From UBA1367 sp040268355 (GTDB lineage: Bacteria > Actinomycetota > Coriobacteriia > Coriobacteriales > Atopobiaceae), in assembly GCA_040268355.1 (NCBI GenBank), contig JAWRIT010000119.1, forward strand, positions 1 through 14,734: a stretch of DNA of 14,734 bases, read 5' to 3'. Below, one piece after another: positions 1 through 8,104 of this stretch. Positions within the stretch are counted from its first letter, which is position 1. Each line of letters begins with the position of its first letter. Below the pieces are notes generated by a model. The model saw nothing but the letters and a program-made list of their open reading frames with translations, did not search any database and had not been told where the DNA came from. The position numbers and the translations under genes were made by a program.

Positions 1-71
1 ACGAGACCAGAGGAAGAGCAGGACACATTATGTGTGCGCACAATTCATGTCGAAGGCAGATGAGCGCTACG

Positions 72-1043
72 TCAGTCCTCCAGATTCAGCCACAGAACCT
101 CTTCTTTTGACAGATGCATCTTTGCTGCATCTAGCGTCTGACGATACATCTGCTCGCTTTCCCCACCCTGAAGAGGAATGACCTGCAGATCTTGGTTGAA
201 CAACCACGCCATGGAAATCTGTGCAACGCTGACATCATACGTTTCTGCCAGCTGCTCCGCTCTGCGCAGGCGCTCGAAGTTCTCGTCCGCAAAATATCCC
301 TTCACGCCGGGAGCGCTCAGACACTTTCTCGCAGCCTCTTTGTCATCGCTCCGGAAGGCACCGGAAACGAAGCCGCAGGACATGGAGGAGTAGGCGAAGA
401 CAGGCACTTTGTTTTCGATGAGCCACTCCCGATCCTTTGCATGTTCTGGCCCCGTGATGGACACGCCACCGCCCCAAGGATCAGCGATCTGATGTGCCAA
501 GCTGTAGTGAGGGCTGATGGCGCGGAATGGCTCCATGCCGTTCTCAAGAGCGAAGGCATTGGCCTCTCTGAAACGCTCCAGGGACCAGTTGGATGCGCCA
601 TATATGCCGATCTTTCCCTCTTTTTTCAACTGATGCAGCGTAGGAACGATTACGCTGACCGGCACATCCGGATCGTCTCTGTGCAGCATGTAGACATCAA
701 TGTAATCACGGCAGAGCTTTGCCAGCGAGTCATGAAAATCACTCAGGAGATCGTAGGGGGTCACCCTCTTTCTGTAGGGGTTCTGGTGACAACCTTTGGT
801 CAGGATGACCGCCTCGTGCGTTCTGTTCCTGGATGCTAGATACTCACCCAGGACCTTTTCTCCATATCCCGCGGAGCAGTCGAAGCAGGTAAGTCCCATG
901 TCCCAAAGCTTGTCAATTACAGAGAACTGCTCTTCCTTCGTCAGGTCGGTATGGATCCAAGGAGTGGTTTCATCGGTAAACAACGCTGATGAGGTGCCCA
1001 CCACGATTGGTGCGAAATCAACGGTAAGTCCTTCTAGCTTCAT
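72..1043 (-). CDS. Aldo/keto reductase family oxidoreductase
   Basis: This 323-residue protein is a probable NAD(P)H-dependent reductase of the aldo/keto reductase TIM-barrel family, cytoplasmic. The family's catalytic tetrad can be placed: D55 and Y60 in a FDCSAGYGEKVLG segment, K83 in LTKG and H121 in MLHRDDPD. The C-terminal third has the usual AWLFNQ and VIPLQGG cofactor-loop region. The ATG at 1043 is chosen because AAGGAG lies 7 nt upstream (1051-1056); an in-frame GTG at 1076 lacks this. A TATACT -10-like box lies at 1105-1110 on the minus strand. The gene follows the AraC-type regulator in the same direction after a 147-nt gap and may be its target or may be read from its own promoter. 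A role in reducing a sugar or aglycone released by the neighbouring hydrolase is inference. The exact substrate is unknown, but the family call is firm. Confidence 0.9.
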   Translation of the reverse strand: MKLEGLTVDFAPIVVGTSSALFTDETTPWIHTDLTKEEQFSVIDKLWDMGLTCFDCSAGYGEKVLGEYLASRNRTHEAVILTKGCHQNPYRKRVTPYDLLSDFHDSLAKLCRDYIDVYMLHRDDPDVPVSVIVPTLHQLKKEGKIGIYGASNWSLERFREANAFALENGMEPFRAISPHYSLAHQIADPWGGGVSITGPEHAKDREWLIENKVPVFAYSSMSCGFVSGAFRSDDKEAARKCLSAPGVKGYFADENFERLRRAEQLAETYDVSVAQISMAWLFNQDLQVIPLQGGESEQMYRQTLDAAKMHLSKEEVLWLNLED

Positions 1044-1190
1044 GTCGCAACTCCTTCCGTTCGGTGAGATAGACACTGTTAGCCGAGGTAAAACCGCTCT
1101 ACCCAGTATAGAAGCTTCGAAAGATGGGCGCTTGTAAAGAGGTGGGAAGTGAGTGGTAGCTTTTTGATCTCAATTGACAACGCTGCCGGC

Positions 1191-2249
1191 TTAGTCAGAA
1201 TCCTTAACCGTCTTTGCATACCTTGACGGAGCGGTCCCAAAGTACGCCTTGAACTTGCGGCTGAGGTGACTGGAGTCATAGCAGCCGACTTCCTGAGCAA
1301 TCTCCGTCAGGTTCATAGTCCCGGCGAGCAGGAGTTTTTCCGCATTCTCCATTTGCAGCTGGGTGATGATCCGCCCGAAGGTCTTTCCCGTGTTCTTGTG
1401 AATAAGGCGGCTGAGGTGCGCCTCCGAATATCCGAAATAGGCAGCGACCTCAGACAAGGACGTTCGAAAATAGTGAACGCTCAGGTATCCGAGAATGGCG
1501 ACTATCAGGCCATTCTGCGTGGCACTTTGCCAGTTTGGAACAATGGCATCGAAGGCATACTCCCTTGTGATGTGCAGTAAAAACTCGCATGTCAGCAGGC
1601 GGAGAGCATATTCAAAGGCATGTGGTTTGTTCTGACTCTCTGTCAGCATGTGGGCTCCGAGGTTTCGCAGCCGCTCGTCTTTTCCCGTCCGAAAAAGAAT
1701 GTATGGCGTGACATTCTCCCGATACAGAACCCTCTCGAGAAAGTCAGACATGACCTTTCCGCCCTTGAGAACCGTCAAGAAGTTCCGGTCAAAGAACTTG
1801 GGGCTGACCATGATGTTGATGATGCAGCTTTCGTCATTGGTGCAGGAGAGGGCGTGGAAGGCATGGGGCGACATAATGCAGACGTCTCCCGCCCCCATGG
1901 GGAAGGAAGACAACTTAAACAGATTTGTGCACCTCCCGGCAGCCACATAAATGATTTCGATATAGCTGTGATTGTGCAGAACAGGATAACTATACCTACG
2001 ATGCAGGGAAATGCGGACATTGTACTCATTCTCGATCGGTTTTATTGTGGTGCCAAGCTGATCGACCGAACCTTCTCGATACACCTCTGCACCCGGTGCC
2101 AGCACCAGGCGCCCTGTCCGTATACCTTCCTCATAAGCAGAAAAAGTCATGGGGATCGACCAGTGCGAAGGCCCCTTCTCCTGAAAGTCTCTTTTGTATA
2201 CCAGTTCGTCCTCAAACAAAGGCCTGTTGCAAATAGTTTCAATCTTCAT
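1191..2249 (-). CDS. AraC-family transcriptional regulator with cupin sensor domain
   Basis: This 352-residue DNA-binding regulator has a cupin-like sensing region at about residues 75-140 (HNHSYIEIIYV, then GAGDVCIMSPHAFHAL). The C-terminal AraC/XylS double helix-turn-helix spans about residues 262-345: first helix pair around SLSEVAAYFGYSEAHLSRLI, second around LTEIAQEVGCYDSSHLSRKF, ending in the family's FGTAPSRY motif. The cupin histidines suggest sensing of a sugar or small ligand. The gene is transcribed divergently from the glycoside hydrolase operon, with 182 nt between the two start codons, which is typical of a local activator. A purine-rich GGGAAAGG lies about 11-18 nt upstream of the ATG. 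Its base composition looks less GC-rich than the hydrolase gene next to it. The regulator class is certain; ligand and targets are inferred from position. Confidence 0.93.
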   Translation of the reverse strand: MKIETICNRPLFEDELVYKRDFQEKGPSHWSIPMTFSAYEEGIRTGRLVLAPGAEVYREGSVDQLGTTIKPIENEYNVRISLHRRYSYPVLHNHSYIEIIYVAAGRCTNLFKLSSFPMGAGDVCIMSPHAFHALSCTNDESCIINIMVSPKFFDRNFLTVLKGGKVMSDFLERVLYRENVTPYILFRTGKDERLRNLGAHMLTESQNKPHAFEYALRLLTCEFLLHITREYAFDAIVPNWQSATQNGLIVAILGYLSVHYFRTSLSEVAAYFGYSEAHLSRLIHKNTGKTFGRIITQLQMENAEKLLLAGTMNLTEIAQEVGCYDSSHLSRKFKAYFGTAPSRYAKTVKDSD

Positions 2250-2431
2250 TTTTGCAAGCCTTTCCCTTGAATGGATTCTACAAAAAAGAGTTATCGAAAA
2301 TCAAATACTTACATCTTAAATGCGCCCATTATACAAGCCTCACTTCGAAGCCGACAATACAATCGTTTCAACTGGCAACAGTGGCCAGATAACAGGTTGA
2401 ATCTTCTGTGACGGGCGCGGAGGAGGCCAAC
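2250..2431. promoter_or_regulatory. Divergent intergenic promoter region between araC-type gene and hydrolase operon
   Basis: This AT-richer stretch separates two divergent starts and must hold both promoters. A TATACA -10-like element lies near 2334 on the plus strand. A short inverted repeat CTGGC-N7-GCCAG spans 2372-2388 and is a possible binding half-site pair. A strong AGGAGG lies just before the hydrolase ATG. I cannot assign -35 boxes or an AraC operator with confidence. Confidence 0.4.
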
Positions 2432-5029
2432 ATGAAGCACAGTCATATTTTTCCATTCCTTTGGATGCGAGGAGAGCCGGAAGAGGTGCTTCGTAAAGAA
2501 ATGGAGAAGCTCGACGAATCCGGCATACAAGCTGTCTGTCTGGAGGCGAGGCCGCATCCAGACTACGCCGGCAAAGGCTGGTGGCACGATGTGGACATCA
2601 TCATTGATGAGGCGAAAAAGCGGGACATGCAGATCTGGATCCTGGACGATGCGCATTTCCCTACCGGCATGGCCAATGGCAGCATGGAGCGGCATAAGGA
2701 TAAGGCACGGCGTTGGCTGTATACGCAGTTCGTGGATGTGACAGGACCGATGCCGTCCGCGCAAGTTGACGTAGACCTTCTGATGACAGAGCAGTTTACG
2801 TGGATGGACATCGGAAAGCCGCAGACGAAGCCTCTTATCGACGAGACAAGGCTTCTTTCTGTGACAGCGGTCAGGATCAGTGACGAGGACCTGGTCGAAG
2901 GGGAATGGATCGATCTGACAAACCAGGTCAGCGACGGATACCTGACGGCTGACTTCTCGAGCGGAACATGGCGGGTCTACGTGACCTTCGTGACCACAGC
3001 GATCGGACCCAGGCCAGACTACATCAATTACATCGAAGAGGATTCCGTACGCGTCTTGATCGATGAGGTCTATGAGAAGCACTACGAGCGCTACAAGGAC
3101 CTCTTCGGGACAGTGATTGCCGGCTTCTTCTCGGATGAGCCCGGATTCTACAACACCGAAACGTTTGACGAGAACTGCTTCCTTGGTCTTGACATGGTCC
3201 TCCCGTGGGGAACGGAGCTGGAGCAGGTGCTCGAAGCAAAGCTCGGCAAGGATCTGTACAGGAAGCTCCCACTTCTCTATGCAAACGAGACGTCAGGTGC
3301 TCACCGGTACATCCGTACCGCGTACATGGACGCCGTCAGCATGCTCTACGGGAAGAACTTCTGCCAGCAGCTGGGAAACTGGTGCCGCGCACACGGCGTG
3401 CAGTATATCGGTCATGTCGTCGAGGACAACTGCGGCTACATGAGGCTCGGCGCTGGGGTCGGCCATTACTTCAGGGCCATGTCGGGGCAGGACATGGCTG
3501 GCATCGACAACATCGGGTACCAGCTGATGCCCGGAAACGAGACGGGAGCGCGCCATACCGGCTTCCAGAACATCAGCCCGCTTTTCTATCACTACCAGCT
3601 TGGCAAGCTGGGCGGCTCAGAAGCAGCCATCGACCCCTTGAAAAAGGGACGGCTCATGTGCGAGAACTTTGGTGCCTATGGCTGGAGGCTTGGCGTCCGG
3701 GATATGAAGTGGCTGGTGGATTATCTGGTCGGCCAGGGCGTGAACCACTTTGTCCCTCATGCCTTCTCGATGGCGGAGTATCCGGATGCCGACTGCCCGC
3801 CACACTTCTACGCCCGAGGCAATAACCCACAGTTCCCTTGGTTCTGCAGCCTGATGAAGTATACGGATCGGCTCTGCCGCCTGTTCTCGGACGGTGCATC
3901 AATCTCACAGGTAGCCGTGCTGTTCGAAGCGGAGGCAGACTGGGCTGGCAAGACCATGCGGGGCGCCGAGGTGGCCAAGGAGCTGATCAACCATCAGCTG
4001 GACTTCACCTTCCTCCCTTCGGATGTCTTTGAGGACGCAGCGTACTTTGGCTGCAGGACCGACGACGGAAAGCTGGTTGTCAACGGAAGGACAATGGATG
4101 CCCTGATAGTCCCCGAGATGGACTACCTTGCTCCTGCCGCGGCGGCTTTTATCGGAGAGAATCCGGATGTGCCTGTTCTGTATGTCAACACCCTCCCAGT
4201 TGGCATCGCCGGACAGAACGAAGGCGAGGAGGCACTCCTTGATGATGCGCTGAAGAACAGGGTGGTCGTACAGCTCACCCAGCTTTCGAAGAAGCTCTTT
4301 TCCATGGGTATACGGGATGCCGCGTATCCAGAACAGTGCGATGGGAACCTACATCAATACCACTACGTAAAGGATGGGAGCAACTACTGGTTGTTCATGA
4401 ACGCCTCCCTTTCCGAAGACGTGACGGTCGCCATGCATCTGCCGGAGGGTCGCTATGCCTCCTACGACGCCATGGACGACAGCTTTGAACAGCTCGCGCT
4501 TGCAGACGGCGTCTTCTCCCTCCACCTGCCGCCGTATGGCTCCACGGTCATCTGCGACACAGCCGACATGACGCTCCCCGAGAGGAAAGCGGTCCCTGAG
4601 GCCAAGGAGACTGTCACCCTCACCCGCTTTGATGTGGAGCTGAGAGAGATCGGCAGGACGGGGAGCGAATTCCTGAGCGACCTCGAGCTGGTGCCCATCT
4701 CTTCACTCAAGAGGGACTTCTCGGGCGTCATGGTCTACCGGACCAACTTCGCGCTGGACGAGCTGCCAGAGCGCGCCTTTTTGAGGGTGGAGCACGTCTA
4801 TGAGTGTATGGAGGTGTCCGTGAACGGCGCGGCACTAGGAACGAGGATCACGCCGCCGTACGCAGTGGACGTCACGGAGGGTCTTGTGGCGGGAGACAAC
4901 CAACTAGAAGTGACCGTCGCTTCCACAGCCCTGCGAAACGCGAACACCAAGCCGGGCCTCTTCGGAAAGGAGAGGACTGTCATTGAGCCGACCGGCATGT
5001 TCGGCAACGTGCGGCTGGAGCTGTCCTGA
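2432..5029 (+). CDS. Glycoside hydrolase, GH106/alpha-L-rhamnosidase-like
   Basis: This large 865-residue enzyme lacks a signal peptide, so it should act in the cytoplasm on imported glycosides. The N-terminal half resembles the TIM-barrel region of GH106-type alpha-L-rhamnosidase-like proteins: an opening FPFLWMRGEPEEVL, then DDAHFPTG near residues 72-79. Candidate active-site acids are E236 in FFSDEPGFY, E331 in HVVEDN and E411 in MCENFGAYGW, with H443 in VPHAFSM. About residues 780-865 form a GH2-like beta-sandwich (LRVEHVYECMEVSVNG, then AGDNQLEVTV) of the carbohydrate-binding type. The ATG at 2432 is preferred because AGGAGG lies 5 nt upstream; a GTG at 2408 would add eight residues. It is the first gene of an operon with the VOC protein (43-nt gap) and the GPH symporter. 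The hydrolase assignment is fairly secure; rhamnosidase specificity is only a family-based guess and no catalytic residue is proven here. Confidence 0.8.
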   Translation: MKHSHIFPFLWMRGEPEEVLRKEMEKLDESGIQAVCLEARPHPDYAGKGWWHDVDIIIDEAKKRDMQIWILDDAHFPTGMANGSMERHKDKARRWLYTQFVDVTGPMPSAQVDVDLLMTEQFTWMDIGKPQTKPLIDETRLLSVTAVRISDEDLVEGEWIDLTNQVSDGYLTADFSSGTWRVYVTFVTTAIGPRPDYINYIEEDSVRVLIDEVYEKHYERYKDLFGTVIAGFFSDEPGFYNTETFDENCFLGLDMVLPWGTELEQVLEAKLGKDLYRKLPLLYANETSGAHRYIRTAYMDAVSMLYGKNFCQQLGNWCRAHGVQYIGHVVEDNCGYMRLGAGVGHYFRAMSGQDMAGIDNIGYQLMPGNETGARHTGFQNISPLFYHYQLGKLGGSEAAIDPLKKGRLMCENFGAYGWRLGVRDMKWLVDYLVGQGVNHFVPHAFSMAEYPDADCPPHFYARGNNPQFPWFCSLMKYTDRLCRLFSDGASISQVAVLFEAEADWAGKTMRGAEVAKELINHQLDFTFLPSDVFEDAAYFGCRTDDGKLVVNGRTMDALIVPEMDYLAPAAAAFIGENPDVPVLYVNTLPVGIAGQNEGEEALLDDALKNRVVVQLTQLSKKLFSMGIRDAAYPEQCDGNLHQYHYVKDGSNYWLFMNASLSEDVTVAMHLPEGRYASYDAMDDSFEQLALADGVFSLHLPPYGSTVICDTADMTLPERKAVPEAKETVTLTRFDVELREIGRTGSEFLSDLELVPISSLKRDFSGVMVYRTNFALDELPERAFLRVEHVYECMEVSVNGAALGTRITPPYAVDVTEGLVAGDNQLEVTVASTALRNANTKPGLFGKERTVIEPTGMFGNVRLELS

Positions 5030-5072
5030 TTTTGGAAGCATGCGGCTAAATCTGATCCGAGAGGAGATGCCC

Positions 5073-5516
5073 ATGAAGTTCGGAAAGATCTTTCATCTAG
5101 GCATTGTTGTTAGGAATCTCGAGAAGGCGGTCGAGATCTACGAACAGGAGATGGGATACGGCCCCTTCGAGCTAGGAGACGGCGAGTTCTTTCAGGACAA
5201 GATCGTCAATGGAAAGATCGGTCCCGGCCTCCCCATGAGAACGGCCATCTGTCGGGGGGAGTACGAGATCGAGCTCATCGAGCCTACAGGTCCTTCAATC
5301 TACCAGGAGCATCTCGAAAAGCACGGCCCAGGCATCCACCACGTCATCCTGGAGACGGGCGAGAGCTATACGGATGTGCTGGCCATGGCGAAGCGCGTCT
5401 CCGGAAGAGATCCGAAGCTTGAGACAGCATTTCCCGACGGGACGCCAATCGTAGCGTATGCGGACATGCAAGAAGAGGCCGGCATTCTCCTCGAGATCGG
5501 GAATTCGCCGGAATAG
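5073..5516 (+). CDS. VOC-superfamily metalloprotein (glyoxalase / methylmalonyl-CoA epimerase-like)
   Basis: This 147-residue single-module protein has two beta-alpha-beta-beta-beta repeats. The first begins FHLGIVVRNLEKAVEIYE and the second is around GIHHVILETG. The expected metal ligands are visible: H8, E67 or E70 (IELIEP), H89 or H90, and E141 (ILLEIG). This is the pattern seen in methylmalonyl-CoA epimerases and glyoxalase-I relatives. The start at 5073 has GAGGAG 6 nt upstream; an in-frame ATG at 5067 would overlap that spacing. It lies between the glycoside hydrolase and the sugar symporter, 43 and 29 nt from them. A housekeeping epimerase role is therefore unlikely; isomerising or opening a keto-sugar or released aglycone is a reasonable inference. 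The fold is confident, the reaction unknown. Confidence 0.85.
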   Translation: MKFGKIFHLGIVVRNLEKAVEIYEQEMGYGPFELGDGEFFQDKIVNGKIGPGLPMRTAICRGEYEIELIEPTGPSIYQEHLEKHGPGIHHVILETGESYTDVLAMAKRVSGRDPKLETAFPDGTPIVAYADMQEEAGILLEIGNSPE

Positions 5517-5545
5517 GGGTCAGCCAAAAGCGAAAGGGGGCCATT

Positions 5546-6946
5546 GTGAGTGAGAGTCGAGTACGTGCGGGACGCGAGAAGCTGAACATGTCGTCCACCA
5601 TCGCCTATGCCATCGGCAGTTCTGGCGCGAACGTCAGCTTCTACATGATCAACAACTACCTGATGCTGTATTACACGGATATCGTGAGCCTGGCGGCATC
5701 CGCCATCTCTCTGATCATGCTGATCGCCCGGATCTGTGACGCAATCAGTGATCCGATGATGGGCATCATCGAGGACAGGACTCATACAAAGCTGGGCAAG
5801 TTCCGTCCGTGGCTAATCGTAGGTCCTCCGTTCCTTGCCGTCTTCAATCTGCTGACCTTCACGGTGTTCCCTTTGGAGGGGGCTGCAAAGGCGATTGTCT
5901 GCGGAATCTGCTACATCGGTGCTGGCATGGCGTACACCGTCGTTCAGGTCGCCATTAACGGCCTTGTCAACCGCATTACCAATGACTCCAACGACAAGAT
6001 GCGGGTCATCTCCATCGCACAGATTGCCAATCAGCTCGGTCAGATCGCTGTCGCGGCGACCCTGATGCCCATCATCCTGCGCTTTTCTGGCGGAGAGGTC
6101 GCCAACGCACGGGGCTATTTCTGGGGCACCTTGATCATGGCCCTGATCACCTGCCCCATGATCTGGATTGCCGCATGGAAGTGCCGGGAGGTGTCGGTAG
6201 AAGAAGCGCCCACGCAAAAGACCGGGAGCAAGAAGAAGTCACTTCTGCAGTCTCTGAAGGTGGTCTTCTCCAACGACCAGCTGGTCGTTGCTGTTCTGAC
6301 TACCTTCCTTTCCTGCGTCTCCATCATCGGCAGGTACGCCCTCCTTAGCTACTACGTGATCTACGTGGCAGGCTCCTACGACCTGATCGCACCGATTTTC
6401 TCCCTGATGAGCTTTGCCCAAATGCTCGGCAACATTCCGCTCCCCTTCCTGACCGGGAGGTTTGGAAAGAGAGGCGTGTTTGTTGTGCTGAACATCATCT
6501 CGGCAGCACTGATGGTTGCCCTGTTCTTTGTTCCCGCAGGCTCCACCATACCGGTCATCGTTCTTTCCTTCCTGATCGGTTTTGTGGGCGCTGCCGGCAG
6601 CATTACCTATTCCATCGTCGCCGATTGTGTTGAATATGGTGACTGGAAGTACGGCATCCGTGATGACGGTCTCGCCTTTTCACTGATGTCCTTCGGCGTC
6701 AAACTCTCCTCCGCCATTACCGGTGCTATCGCGGCCCCTCTTCTTGTGGCGGTGGGGTACGTTGCAAACCAGGCGCAGGCTCCCGAAACCGTGACCGCCA
6801 TCAATGCGATCGTCAACATCGCACCGGCAGCCATCCTTCTCATGTCGCTGGTCCCACTCGTGAAGTACAAGCTGGATCCGAAGACCATGGATCAGATCAC
6901 GGCGGACCTGATAGAAAGAAGGGCGGCTGCAAAGTCACAGGGATAG
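5546..6946 (+). CDS. GPH-family glycoside/cation symporter (MelB type)
   Basis: This 466-residue inner-membrane transporter should have 12 transmembrane helices. The GPH hallmark is at residues 62-89: RICDAISDPMMG followed by IIEDRTHTKLGKFRPW. Aspartates D65 and D69 match the positions of the cation-site pair known from melibiose permease (D55/D59). The length is normal for the family. Translation probably begins at the GTG at 5546, with AGGGGG 5 nt upstream; an internal ATG at residue 15 (MSSTIAYAIG) is the alternative. It is last in the hydrolase-VOC-transporter operon, 29 nt after the VOC gene, and is followed by a strong hairpin. Family members carry sugars, glycosides or uronides with Na+ or H+. 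Here it probably imports the glycoside cut by the hydrolase. The actual substrate is not deducible. Confidence 0.93.
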   Translation: MSESRVRAGREKLNMSSTIAYAIGSSGANVSFYMINNYLMLYYTDIVSLAASAISLIMLIARICDAISDPMMGIIEDRTHTKLGKFRPWLIVGPPFLAVFNLLTFTVFPLEGAAKAIVCGICYIGAGMAYTVVQVAINGLVNRITNDSNDKMRVISIAQIANQLGQIAVAATLMPIILRFSGGEVANARGYFWGTLIMALITCPMIWIAAWKCREVSVEEAPTQKTGSKKKSLLQSLKVVFSNDQLVVAVLTTFLSCVSIIGRYALLSYYVIYVAGSYDLIAPIFSLMSFAQMLGNIPLPFLTGRFGKRGVFVVLNIISAALMVALFFVPAGSTIPVIVLSFLIGFVGAAGSITYSIVADCVEYGDWKYGIRDDGLAFSLMSFGVKLSSAITGAIAAPLLVAVGYVANQAQAPETVTAINAIVNIAPAAILLMSLVPLVKYKLDPKTMDQITADLIERRAAAKSQG

Positions 6947-6965
6947 TGTGAAAAGCAGCTCCTTC

Positions 6966-7013
6966 CCGCTGCGGGACGGCAGTCTTGGTAATGAGGCCAC
7001 CGTCCCGCAGCGG
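6966..7013 (+). terminator. Strong GC hairpin after the symporter gene
   Basis: A perfect 14-bp inverted repeat (CCGCTGCGGGACGG at 6966-6979, its complement at 7000-7013) encloses a 20-nt loop and begins 20 nt after the transporter stop codon. There is no T-run after the stem, so it is not a classic intrinsic terminator. It may act as a Rho-linked end or as a 3' stabilising stem for the operon transcript. Confidence 0.55.
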
Positions 7014-8104
7014 CGACTTATAGGCGTGTTGGCGATGATCCTCCAAGTCGCCTGGTGCAAATGGTCCTCTGAGACAAGCGCAGAACCTGGATGTATGCGT
7101 GGCTCGGCCCGATAATCCTCCAGCGAGTTACCGCCCGCGCTGGCCGCCAAGCGTCTCTGCACGCCTGCTGTCCGGTACCGGATCGCATGATGCGGGGAGC
7201 TGGCACCCCCTGAGTCTCGAACGAGTATCTCCGATCGCCCTGCGGCCTTGCCCGACCGGGCTCCCGATCGCCAGGGCCCGTCGCGCGCTGATGCTAGGGT
7301 GAAGGGGCGGGAAGCCGAGCACGACACCTCGGTCCTCAGGATCTGCGCGATCGCACAGGAGGCGATTTTCGGCCTTCTGGATGATCCCAACGGCAAATAA
7401 TGTGTGGCAGGAGATTCTAGGGCTTTGTAGCGCCTCTGAAAGGTTTGCCCAGCTAAGAGCCTCGGTTTTGTCGATCCGTCGCGTATGGTCCGGGCCCACA
7501 TCCCCACGGTGGGGAAACGAGACCCGAAGAGTCGCAGGTCAGAGGCCCCAGAATCCGGTCATATTTCGCCACGCGGCAGTGCGGACGCGCCTCAACACCC
7601 TCCCCTACCTCGCGCTCTTCGAGTGCTCGTAGCGCCCATAGGCGGGATCGGAGCGCGAAAAACGTCCCTATAACGGACTCTTAGTTCTATTTCTTATTTC
7701 GGATCCTGCGGTTTTGTAGTAGGCACGAAAGATATAGGGACGAAAAAGCAGGCAATGTCGTCTCTCTGGGGGATGACTGAGGGAGTCATGCGAATCACCA
7801 GCACGTGGTGGTCGCCCCTGCAACGAGCCGAGCGTTACGCGCGGGGCGACCTCGATGCCGACCCACCCTCTACGAACGATTGCCTCACCGAGACAGCCCT
7901 CGTAGCAGAGTGGCAGCGAGGGCAGTGCGTCTACTGGATCTCTTAGGGATCGCTCTCGCGTGGCGCATCGTGGCACGCGTTGCTCGAGGTGGCGTTTTCG
8001 CGCCAAGGTGATGATTTGTCCCTCTAGGGCACGGCATATAGGACATAATCGTCACTAGATATATGTACTCGTCTATGTCGGTCACTATCTCGGAGAGAAC
8101 ATCT
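7014..8104. other. Long intergenic region without a supportable gene
   Basis: About 1.1 kb lies between the symporter and the gntR-type gene. Open frames exist on both strands because the DNA is GC-rich, but none shows a recognisable domain, steady coding character or a good ribosome-binding site. I see no tRNA or rRNA. Visible structures are a perfect 12-bp palindrome TCCGGTACCGGA at 7171-7182, a 10-bp inverted repeat CGTCCCTATA at 7663-7672 with its complement at 7733-7742, a further GTCCCTCTA at 8019-8027, and GTCCTATA (minus strand) at 8037-8044. It may be a decayed remnant of former genes or an extended regulatory region. Neither can be shown by eye. Confidence 0.5.

Noticed and set aside
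33..42. TGTGCGCACA perfect 10-bp palindrome after the aldo/keto reductase stop
   Set aside because: It is too short for a terminator stem without a T-run, and a single copy gives no support as an operator.
192..839. Plus-strand open frame of 215 codons opposite the aldo/keto reductase
   Set aside because: It is antisense to a gene with full catalytic motifs, has no recognisable domain and is a by-product of GC-rich codon use.
2309..3082. Minus-strand open frame of 257 codons covering the hydrolase start
   Set aside because: It lies opposite the N-terminal half of a clearly conserved hydrolase, spans the divergent promoter region and shows no domain.
7200..7245. tRNA-like TTCGA loop on the minus strand
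   Set aside because: The GTTCGAGA sequence is part of a short CTCG-TT-CGAG palindrome; no T-arm pairing, acceptor stem or anticodon arm can be drawn.
6935..7507. Minus-strand open frame of 190 codons in the large gap
   Set aside because: There is no domain, no convincing ribosome-binding site and it overlaps the end of the symporter gene and the hairpin. An overlapping 123-codon frame looks no better.
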